Shown piece after piece: positions 8,180 to 14,470 of a stretch of 14,470 bases of DNA. Each line of letters begins with the position of its first letter. Position 1 is the first letter of the stretch. A model generated the notes under the pieces. It was given only the letters and a program-made list of their open reading frames with translations. It ran no database searches and was not told the origin of the DNA. The stretch is from NCBI GenBank assembly GCA_022496185.1, contig WTXG01000547.1, positions 1 to 14,470 of the forward strand, written 5' to 3'. This DNA comes from Multifurca ochricompacta (taxonomy: Eukaryota > Basidiomycota > Agaricomycetes > Russulales > Russulaceae). The translations under genes were made by a program, and so were the position numbers.

Positions 8180-9623
8180 TTGTTGCTGCCACCGGGCAGC
8201 ATCGACCCAGCCATCCCAGTCATGAGGATGATGGAACTGTATGATGTTTTTGACTAGCAGGTTAGGTAGTCCTTGTGAGAAGAGGTCTAATGTAGCCTCT
8301 TCATCTGTGTCATAGCCGGCTCTATTGGCCAGGCTTCTGAACTTGGCGATGTATGCATCTAGTTTGCCTTTCTCCATTCTGAGGGATTTCAATTCTCGGG
8401 CTGCCTTCTGCTTGGCCTGCCTGTCTGTAAAGGCATCTTTGAACCTGTCAGCAATGGTCTCCCAAAGACCTTCGCTGGTGGTGTGATGCCTGCTTTCAAC
8501 CTGCTCGTTCAACCATTCCAACTGCTCCATGGTCCAGTCATCTACTGCGTCTCCTCAAATTAAGGAAAGGAACAGATTGGCGCATTGGAATGGGTTGACA
8601 ATCTGTGGAACATTGTGATTGAAATTCTTAAAGGTCGTGAACTCCAACATAAACTTCTTGCTCTGCAAGTGGTCCCTGTAAACGTTTGGGTAGCACTCCT
8701 GACAGTCGTCCCGATGGAGGGGGAATGTTGGGTGGTGCCACCGCAGGGGCTGGTGGGGCAGGATCTGGGAGTTGAGCGGCAATGGTAGACATGGGTTGAT
8801 GGGATGGGGTGATCATTTGTGTGGATTGTATCGATATCTGTGGAGTTGTCAAAGCAGGGGCTCTGATCGTGACAACTGCCGGTGCAACCAGAGACGTAGA
8901 TGCTGCTAATGCTGGTGCTTCTTCTTCGCTGGGTTCTTCTACATACTCCTCTGGTTCGGAGTCCGTGACAATGGCCGGAGGATTTTCTCTCCATGGGCCT
9001 AGTCCAAATTCAGGTGGGGCAGGTCCTGTAGTGACCCAAGAGTGTCGGCTATCCAAATATCGGATGCAGTACCAAACTCTTTTCTCATCGTCGTATTCTA
9101 CCAGTTGGTATCTTCCGTCGTGATAGATGTAGTATCCAAACTCAGTTTCAAAGTCCTTCCAGGCGGCAGAGCCAAGTACTTGCTGTGAAAGATTATTCTT
9201 GTCTCTGCGTTCAATGAGTTCTTCTCAGAAGAGGGTCTGACTGCGGCTGGAAGCCACTGTGAGAGACTCGATGTCACAGCCAGGTCTCTGCTGTGTCCAG
9301 GGTTGTTCAAGTCAAGGCCCCTTCAAGATGTGGGGTGCATGCAAGGTCAAGACAGTCAAGGGTAAGTCAATTCAGGTGTCAGGGTGAGCCACAGAGGGCC
9401 AGGGTTAAGGATCAAGGTCAAGGCTGCCGAAGCAAGTCAATTCAAGGTCAAGGCAAACTACAAGGAGCTGCAGTCAAGGTTCAAGATGCCCAAGTTACAA
9501 GAAGGGCACGCGTGCAAGAAGCGAGTCGAGGCAGTGGCAATATGCCCTGCTGAAGATCTGGGGTGAAGGCTTCCTAAGTTGCAGCTTAGGAAGTTCAAGA
9601 GGGATTCTGAGGAAGAACAATAA

Positions 9624-9660
9624 ACCTGTATTAGATACAAGAGAACAGACTTAAGGTCTG
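9624..9660 (-). promoter_or_regulatory. 37-base leader block conserved in two diverged copies
   Basis: Thirty-seven bases are identical to 13639-13675 although the sequence around them is strongly diverged. The block contains the inverted repeat ACAGAC-TTAAG-GTCTG(T). Conservation within decayed leader sequence suggests a functional RNA or cis signal in the family, for example packaging or dimerisation. The function is inferred. Confidence 0.5.
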
Positions 9661-10016
9661 TCTCTCCAATATGTCCTGCTTAAATACATGTACTGTAGTG
9701 TCTTGTAAATAAAGTAGAAGATTCAATATAGTAAAGTAAGTGTCCATGTGAATCTCCAGTGGAGATTGGGTCAGGAAGTGCCAGTGGTGTTGCACCCACT
9801 CCAAAAGCGAATGAGTGTCAATCCCAGTCAGTCTAAGAAGTCCGAAAATCAGATAAGTAAAGATCAGTAAAGATCATCAGCTCCAGTCACATGACTCGGA
9901 GTGAGAAGTTGAAACAAGTAAACAAGTCGAATGCGCGCAAGTCGAAAAACCATCACAAAACATTACATGTACATCACACACGCATCACAAACCGTTACAT
10001 CAACAAAAAGCGTCAC

Positions 10017-10025
10017 ACTCAACTT
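10017..10025 (-). other. Candidate self-priming primer binding site
   Basis: In the sense strand AAGTTGAGT lies two bases after the 5' LTR. There is no TGG of a tRNA-type site there. It can pair over nine positions (one G-U) with ACTCGACTT at 10250-10258, about 36 bases downstream of the first base of the TATA box, which is where a transcript would begin. This is the arrangement known from Tf1/sushi-type elements, which prime reverse transcription from the 5' end of their own RNA. Confidence 0.6.
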
Positions 10026-10027
10026 GA

Positions 10028-10611
10028 TGTTACATCTGGTGTGGGATGTTCTGCACGACGTGTGCAACAGTGTTGATCAGGGGTTTCAGATAAGAAGCCA
10101 ATAAGACTTCTTGGAGTTCAAATGGACGAGTCAAAGTCAAGGGGCTGTTCCCTATGACAATGTTAAGTGGAAAAGTACCCAAAGTACTGAGACAGACGAG
10201 TCAGAGGTTCCAAAGGGAAGTCCAGAAGACAAACACCGATGTATTCAATAAGTCGAGTCTGAGGTCTACAAGGTAGCTACAGTGGACTTATATACGTAAC
10301 CCAGCGGGCGTCTATGAGATAAGAGTACGGAGTCAAGTGGGCCCAAATATCCGAAAGCAGAGGGCGTAAAGCCTGGCTTCTGATAGGGAACTAAGTAAGT
10401 GTCTGTTGTAAGATAAGAAGATACAGGATAAGAAGGGTAAGCATGAGCAAATAGTATGTATACAGTCCAAACAACAGTCACAGGGATGGGAGCAGCGCAT
10501 GTGAGGGGTCCCAGGAGGGAGACGTAATAAGGAAGTGTAACATCAGTGGGCAAGTGGGATCTCTGTTGGGGAGGGTAAAGAAAATAGGGCTGCTAGGCCC
10601 TGGTCATAACA
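10028..10611 (-). repeat. 5' LTR of element A
   Basis: This is the promoter LTR, 584 bp, reading on the minus strand from 10611 to 10028. It begins TGTTATGACC and ends CAGATGTAACA in sense. It is followed on the plus side by the duplication ATGTG (10612-10616). Confidence 0.96.
10250..10294 (-). promoter_or_regulatory. TATA box and predicted transcript start of element A
   Basis: TATATAAG on the minus strand (10287-10294) is followed about 36 bases downstream by ACTCGACTT (10250-10258), a motif kept in LTRs A, A' and D. The start site itself is inferred from spacing and from its complementarity to the site after the LTR. Confidence 0.65.
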
Positions 10612-10990
10612 ATGTGTCTGGAGATGCTTCAGGCATCTAAGGTTCACTTCAGCTGTAGATTAGATTAGATTAGATTCTGCAGTATTGGACTTTTTATGTT
10701 ATCTTTATTACATTTTTTTCTCACCTTACTCAGCTGATTAGTGATGGACTTAGTAATGCACAGTATAGCATGTGATTCTCCTTTGGCCAATGGCCTTTAT
10801 CCCTCTTGTTTATTGTCTGGCACTTGTGGACTTATTCCCAGTGCACACAGACCATCCCTTGGGGATATAAGGGTGTCTGTTTCATCTCTTTCACTTCAGA
10901 GTTCTTCTAACCTCTGAAGTACTTGTCTTTGTTCTAGCTTCACTGCTACTAACCAACAGTCAGTATAACCAGCAGCATGATTGTTTCACA

Positions 10991-11131
10991 ACACAGACCC
11001 TTCTGTGCCATCTGGACTTTCCTTCCTGATCATGTCTCCCTCTTACATTCCCCTCATGGTCTATTTCTGTGACTGACTTTGTATCTACTTGTGTCTTGCT
11101 TACCTATGTTGACTGTCACAGCCAGGTGTTG
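10991..11131. other. LTR-like remnant between B1 and A3
   Basis: Part of this stretch (about 11020-11115) resembles the A/E LTR sense strand, with TTCCTGATCATGTC in common and weak likeness after it. The last 20 bases (GACTGTCACAGCCAGG and TGTTG) match the gag-leader boundary of element A at about 9270-9282. It therefore seems to join an LTR scrap to an old leader. The TGTTG at 11127-11131 is the left target duplication of A3. Confidence 0.45.
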
Positions 11132-11598
11132 TGTTACATCTGGTGTGGGATGTTCTGCACAATGTGTGCCTTCAGCTTTGTTTGAGGGTTCAGGTAAGAA
11201 GTCAATGGGACTTCTTGGAGTTTGAGATGGGAGGAGTCAACATTAAAGGGAGCTGTTCCCTGAAACAATGTTGAGTGGAAAGTGCCAGAAGCATGGAGAC
11301 AACTAAGTCAAAGTTCAAAGGGGACTGTCCAGAAGACAAACACCAATGTATTCAATAAGTCGAGTCTGAGGTCTACAGTGTAGCTACAGTGGACTTATAT
11401 ATGTAATTGAATGGGTGTCTAAGAGATAAGGATCACAGAGTCAAGTGGGCCCAAATATATGAAAGCAGATGGCATAAAGCCTGGCTTCTGATAGGGAATT
11501 AAGTAAGAGTCTGGTCATAAGGATAAAGAGATAAGGGAACAATCATAGGCAAACATAGTGTAAACAAGTCCAAAGGCAGTCATGGGACAGAAGCAAAG

Positions 11599-12177
11599 TG
11601 TTACAAACCATGCCCAGCAACCCCCTTTTCTTTACCCTTCCCAATGTGAATCCTTCTCTCCCACCTGTACTACATTTCCTGATCATGTCCCCTTCCTGGG
11701 ATCCCTCATGTGCCTTGCTCCCTTCCCCATGACCACCTTTGTACTTATTGACTTGACTTTGCCTATGATTGATCCCTTATCTCTTTATCCTTATGACCAG
11801 ACACTTACTTAATTCCCTATCAGAAGCCAGGCTTTACACCATCTGCTTTTGTATATTTGGGCCCACTTGACTCCAGACATCTTATCTTTAGACACCTGTT
11901 CAATTATGTATATAAGTCCACCATAGCTACACTGTAGACCTCAGACTCAACTTATTGAATACATCAGTGCTTGTCTTCTGGACATTTCCCTTTGGACCAT
12001 GACTTGTCTGTCTCAGTACTTCTGGTACTCTTCCACTTAACATTGTCTTAGGGAGCAGCCCCCTTTGACTTTGACTCATCCCCATTACCACTCCAAGAGA
12101 CCCTGTTGGTCTCTTATCTGATCATGAATGAATGCTGTCACACAAGTTGTGTGGAACATCCTGCACCAGATGTAACA
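11599..12177 (+). mobile_element. Solo LTR A', 579 bp, inverted relative to A3, TSD CAAAG
   Basis: It starts TGTTACAAACC, ends CCAGATGTAACA and carries TATATAAG at 11909-11916 on the plus strand. The left duplication CAAAG is at 11594-11598. The right copy is CAAA at 12178-12181 completed by G at 12783, split by the later insertion of LTR C. It is homologous to the A LTR over its full length and has no CpG that I can find. With A3 it forms a large inverted repeat. Confidence 0.93.
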
Positions 12178-12181
12178 CAAA

Positions 12182-12777
12182 TGTCACAACCTACCCAGTG
12201 TACACAATAGATGGCAAGATGTGGGGACACACAAGCAGTGACAGCAGTCATGCAGGGTCTGCAAGACAATGCCAGCTTAGTCATGATGTCCCACACCAAA
12301 GTCCAGAAGACAAATATGGCATGAGGTACAGAAGCAGATCATGTGACAGTAAGGTTTGATGCCTCATGTACAGAAGGACCCTGAACCTTAGTGATGTGGG
12401 AAGACAGTGGCACTGTTCTGATGGAAGGTTCCATAGTCACATGTCCAGAACCACAGCACTTAGATAGACAGATAAGAACCCTGATGACTAAGCTAGTCCA
12501 GCATGTATATATACCCTAGCTAGTCTCACTCAGATGGTTCCCATCTTGAGCTTTTGTGTCAATGAGAAGTCTTGTGGACCTTTACTTCCTTCCTTGCATC
12601 TCACCACCCAAACTTGTCCCTTTGGTACTCATCCTTTGGGACTTGTACACTGAGCCTGTGACTTTGGTAGACCCTGTTGTCGACTTATTGTCTCCACATC
12701 ATTCCAAGATCGTCCTGACCTTGTCACTGTGACCTAGCCACCTGTACTTGACTGCATACACCCCTCTGAGCATAACA
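12182..12777 (+). mobile_element. Solo LTR C, 596 bp, TSD ACAAA
   Basis: It begins TGTCACAACC and ends GAGCATAACA, with ACAAA at 12177-12181 and 12778-12782. Its terminal motif and length fit the other LTRs but the body is a different family. A TATA-like run (TATATATA) at 12506-12513 suggests plus orientation. It entered at the right edge of A', so that its duplication contains the last base of A'. The open frame at 12132-12359 crosses the boundary and is not a gene. Confidence 0.9.
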
Positions 12778-13134
12778 ACAAAGCATGTGAGGTATCCCAG
12801 GAGGGAGACATGATTAGAAAATGTAGCATAGGTGGAAGAGAAGGGTTTGTGTTGTTGACACAGGATGTGTCTGGAATGCTTCAGGCATCTAAGTTCACTT
12901 CAGCTGTAGATTAGATTAGATTAGATTCCGGAGTATCGGACTTTTTATGTTATCTTTATTACATTCTTTCTCACCTTACTCAGCTGATTAGTGATGGACT
13001 TAGTAATGCGCAGTATAGCATGTGATTCTCCTTTGGCCAATGGCCTTTATCCTCTTGTTATTGCTGGCACTTGTGGACTTATTCCCAGTGCACACAGACC
13101 ATCCCTTGGGGTATATAAGGGTGTCTGTTTGTCT

Positions 13135-13171
13135 CTTACACTTCAGAGTTATCTTCACTCTGAAGTGTAAG
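13135..13171. repeat. 15-bp perfect hairpin downstream of the B2 TATA box
   Basis: CTTACACTTCAGAGT (13135-13149) pairs perfectly with 13157-13171 around a 7-base loop. It begins about 16 bases after the TATA box, so it could lie at or near the 5' end of the transcript. B1 has only the shorter TCAGAG/CTCTGA form. Confidence 0.75.
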
Positions 13172-13216
13172 TCCCTTCCTACTATACTTCTGTTTTACCT
13201 TTGACTAACTGTCTCT

Positions 13217-13254
13217 TGTAGATTACTGTCTTTTGTGTAGTATAGTAATCTACA
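13217..13254. repeat. 11-bp hairpin in the extra segment of B2
   Basis: TGTAGATTACT (13217-13227) is the reverse complement of AGTAATCTACA (13244-13254), with a 16-base loop. It lies within the segment absent from B1. Confidence 0.65.
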
Positions 13255-13400
13255 GTTATCTTCACCTCTGAAGTATTACTTGTCTTTTAGCCTAACCCAC
13301 TACTAACCACAGTCAGTATAACCAGCAACATGATTGTTCCACATGTGTTAGGAATAGTAAAGAAAAGAGGGTTGCTGGGCAATGGTCATAACATGTTGAC

Positions 13401-13986
13401 TGTGTCTAGTTGCATTTTCAGTGTCTGAAGGCTCTCAAGGTATGTGGTGCACTCCAGATTCAAGGTCCAACTAAGAAGACCTGGTTTGGTTCAAGATTTC
13501 AAGTGCCCATGACATACAGGAGGGGTGCATGCAGGGAATGAAGTCGAGAGCAGTGGCAATCAGCCCTGCAGAGTTTCTGAGGAAGCTCCTTAAGCTGCCA
13601 CTTAGGGAGTTCAAGCAGATCTTTGTGAAGTCAAATACACCTGTATTAGATACAAGAGAACAGACTTAAGGTCTGCTCAGTAACCTAGCAGCTTAAAACA
13701 TCTTGAGTGAGGTACAATCAGTGAATATAAGCTAACAAGAAGGCTGTAGTAAGTATCCAGGTAGTCATATGCTCCAAGGGTTATGCCCTGAACTGAGATG
13801 AGAATAAGTAGGAGGGGTTGTGCCTCTATAGTGTGCAGCTAAGTGATCAGATAAGGGAAGTACTAGCTCCAGTCATATGACTCAGAGCTAGAGATTACAA
13901 TAAAGTCAAAACAGAATGTGCACATGCACACAACTCAAAAAACATCACATTTTGTCACAAACCATGTCATGACCTGTCACAAACTG
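13401..13986 (-). repeat. Leader remnant of an old A-like element
   Basis: The stretch follows the leader of element A (about 9285-10020) in order: GTATGTGGTGCA, GCAGTGGCAATCAGCCCTGC, the 37-base conserved block (13639-13675), AGATAAG with TAGCTCCAGTCA, then the CACAAAC/GTTACAT motifs. It is strongly diverged and has a single CpG. It is the host into which A3 inserted; its left part continues at about 11110-11126. No coding frame is present. Confidence 0.8.
13639..13675 (-). promoter_or_regulatory. Second copy of the conserved 37-base leader block
   Basis: It is identical to 9624-9660 in element A. See that entry for its structure and possible role. Confidence 0.5.
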
Positions 13987-14106
13987 TTACATTGACCCTT
14001 ATCTCCTTATCTCTTTATCTTCTTATCTCCCTATCTTACATATTGGACACTTACTTAGTTCCCTATCAGAAGCCAGGCTTTACACCCTCCATTTCTGGAT
14101 ATTTGG
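13987..14106 (+). repeat. Fragment of an A-type LTR
   Basis: After CTGTTACATT the sequence jumps to the middle of an A-type LTR in plus orientation: repeated CTTATCTC motifs, GGACACTTACTTAG, CCCTATCAGAAGCCAGGC and GGATATTTGG. The LTR then stops at 14106, where it would be expected to continue with GCCCAC. This is a truncated copy, with an internal deletion or rearrangement at its left side. Confidence 0.75.
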
Positions 14107-14470
14107 TGTTACAACCCCACTCTTTTTCCACCTCCTGCTATGCCCTTCCTTTTGCACCACTCTTGACTGTCCATTCCCCTGAACCACCATCTCTTGACCA
14201 TACTGGCACCTGAACCCTCCTTTGTCCATGGCTTTATGCTTAGGACCTCTGACCCAACATCCCTGGCTAGCTGCCTTGGGATCCCCTGATACTTGCAGCC
14301 CACATACCCCAGACTGTGCTCTGACACCTCTGACTGCATACCCCAGGACCCTACTCTGATGCCTTTGGCTGTATGCCTTAGGACCTTGACTTGATGCCTA
14401 TGGCTTGCATTAGTGATTGTCAAGGGGTTTCATACCTGCATGGGTAAGCGCTGTGGGTTTTGCTGGGTAC
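14107..14470 (+). mobile_element. Probable start of another LTR insertion running off the window
   Basis: TGTTACAACCCC at 14107 is an LTR-type terminus and appears exactly where the A-type LTR fragment is interrupted. No similar end is seen before 14470, so the rest would lie outside. The body differs from the other LTRs and contains a degenerate tandem repeat (about 14241-14410). The minus-strand open frame here has no recognisable domain and is probably not a gene. Confidence 0.45.
14241..14410. repeat. Degenerate tandem repeat, unit about 32-36 bp
   Basis: Units resemble GGACC..TCTGATGCCT followed by GGCTGTATGCCTTA, with at least four diverged copies (near 14306-14345, 14346-14380, 14381-14412 and less clearly 14241-14305). 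Similarity between units is partial, so copy number and limits are approximate. Confidence 0.45.

Larger units (their letters stand above)
7144..9257 (-). pseudogene. gag: Gag polyprotein, decayed and split by solo LTR D
   Basis: Gag forms the virus-like particle and packages RNA. The N-terminal part (about 8700-9257) has a charged helix, a short aromatic stretch (GYYIYHDGRYQL) and a long Pro/Ala/Thr-rich linker. The capsid-like retrotransposon gag domain follows (8185 to about 8700) with NLFLSLI, a TGA, GDAVDDW, and later AYIAKFRSLANRAGY. After D is removed with one TTGTT copy, the frame continues directly from WQQQ (ending 8180) into DYLDFQTRFG (below 7578) and reaches a CCHC knuckle. Stops are TGA at 9225, 8555, 7431 and 7377, and TAG at 7144. 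Frameshifts lie near 8700 and at 7323-7326. The start is uncertain: no ATG opens this frame, and a GTG at 9255-9257 sits where a start could have been lost. Confidence 0.9.
9258..10027 (-). other. 5' leader (UTR) of element A
   Basis: About 770 bases separate the 5' LTR from gag. No open frame in it resembles a protein. It contains a cluster of eleven TCAAG motifs (9307-9485, CTTGA in sense), a block that is fully conserved in the old copy to the right (9624-9660), and repeated ATCACA/TTACAT motifs next to the LTR (9950-10010). Leaders of this kind carry packaging, dimerisation or translation signals; which of these apply here is not shown. Confidence 0.8.
1799..10611 (-). mobile_element. Ty3/gypsy chromovirus, near full length but decayed (element A)
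   Basis: Two LTRs of 587 bp (1799-2385) and 584 bp (10028-10611) bound an interior with gag, pol and a third coding region on the minus strand. The target duplication ATGTG is seen at 1794-1798 and 10612-10616. The domain order protease, reverse transcriptase, RNase H, integrase, chromodomain places it in the chromoviruses of Ty3/gypsy. A polypurine tract precedes the 3' LTR and a candidate self-priming site follows the 5' LTR. The LTRs differ at nine bases and five single-base gaps. The unit also contains solo LTR D inside gag. It cannot encode working proteins as it stands, because about 19 premature stops and many frameshifts interrupt it. Confidence 0.97.
1782..10990 (+). mobile_element. 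LTR B1, interrupted by element A
   Basis: LTR B1 consists of 1782-1798 (TGTTGACACAGGATGTG) and 10612-10990, separated by element A. The uninterrupted sister copy B2 (12853-13343) runs through the same junction without a break. The right part carries four AGATT units (10657-10676), a TATA-like box near 10864-10871 and an inverted repeat in TCAGAG...CTCTGA. It ends TTTCACA at about 10990. The outer flanks (TAGAC before 1782, ACACAGAC after 10990) are not an exact 5-bp duplication. CAGAC at 10994-10998 would match with one mismatch if the LTR ends three bases later, so its outer boundary is less sure than the others. Confidence 0.85.
12853..13343 (+). mobile_element. Solo LTR B2, 491 bp, TSD TGTGT
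   Basis: It begins TGTTGACACAGG and ends TTGTTCCACA, with TGTGT at 12848-12852 and 13344-13348. The TATA box is at 13112-13119. It carries four AGATT units at 12908-12927, as B1 does. It preserves the uninterrupted form of the site where element A entered B1. It is about 110 bp longer than B1 because of an extra segment bounded by GTTATCTTCAC at 13148-13158 and 13255-13265. Confidence 0.93.
11132..13395 (-). mobile_element. Solo LTR A3 in three pieces, TSD TGTTG
   Basis: Pieces 11132-11598, 12784-12852 and 13349-13395 add to 583 bp and align end to end with the A LTR. The flanks carry TGTTG at 11127-11131 and 13396-13400. The TATA box is at 11394-11401 on the minus strand. The interruptions are A' with C at the first gap and B2 at the second, each with its own 5-bp duplication. 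A3 has a single CpG, at its GTCGAG start motif, so it is much older than element A. It sits in the leader of an older A-like element. Confidence 0.93.

Noticed and set aside
9293..9566. Basic Gln/Arg-rich plus-strand frames
   Set aside because: They are the antisense of the leader and reflect the TCAAG motif cluster.
10012..10027. A tRNA-type primer binding site next to the 5' LTR
   Set aside because: The sense strand after the LTR begins TCAAGTTGAG, without the TGG complementary to tRNA CCA ends.
10657..10676. AGATT repeated four times as a telomere-like or CRISPR-like repeat
   Set aside because: The same four units occur at the same offset in B2 (12908-12927), so they are a fixed part of the B LTR. 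No spacers or array structure are present.
11132..12177. A3 and A' as terminal inverted repeats of one DNA transposon
   Set aside because: Each has its own TG...CA ends and its own duplication (TGTTG, CAAAG); they are two LTRs in opposite orientation, one inside the other.
13022..13204. Plus-strand open frame with a hydrophobic start
   Set aside because: It lies wholly within LTR B2 across its TATA box and hairpin; the hydrophobic residues come from T-rich LTR sequence.

Overview
The window looks like a transposon graveyard from a fungal genome, most likely a basidiomycete (Agaricomycetes). That placement is an inference from the chromodomain-bearing Ty3/gypsy polymerase, LTRs of the TGTTAC...GTAACA type, and heavy CpG-linked decay. 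I see no host gene and no RNA gene. Almost every base from about 970 to the right edge belongs to LTR retrotransposons inserted into one another.

The centrepiece is one near-complete Ty3/gypsy chromovirus, element A (1799-10611), read on the minus strand. It has LTRs of 587 and 584 bp, a 5-bp target duplication ATGTG on both sides, a leader, gag, pol (protease, reverse transcriptase, RNase H, integrase, chromodomain), and a third coding region between pol and the 3' LTR with a coiled coil and two CCHC zinc knuckles. All three coding regions are broken by stops (mostly TGA) and single-base frameshifts. A foreign solo LTR (D, 7583-8179) sits inside gag. Element A itself sits 17 bp inside an older LTR (B1).

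Left of A: the last 14 bp of an LTR (1-14), an unassigned G-rich stretch (15-960), and a leader remnant of an A-like element split by a CpG-rich solo LTR (E, 1074-1664). Right of A: the rest of B1, a short LTR-like fragment, and an old LTR (A3, 11132-13395) that is cut by an inverted LTR (A', 11599-12177), a solo LTR placed at the edge of A' (C, 12182-12777) and a solo LTR of the B family (B2, 12853-13343). A3 lies in the leader of a still older A-like element (to about 13986). An LTR fragment and the start of another insertion follow at 14107.

At A, E, D, A3, A', C and B2, removing the insert and one copy of its 5-bp duplication restores a sensible host sequence, so the order of events can be read: old leader, then A3, then A' and B2, then C; and B1, then A, then D. 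The right flank (10612-14470) has only about eight CpG dinucleotides by eye. All nine base differences between the two A LTRs are explained by loss of ancestral CpGs. Nothing here is likely to make a functional protein. The interest lies in the third coding region, a possible self-priming signal, the CpG-directed decay and the readable nesting.
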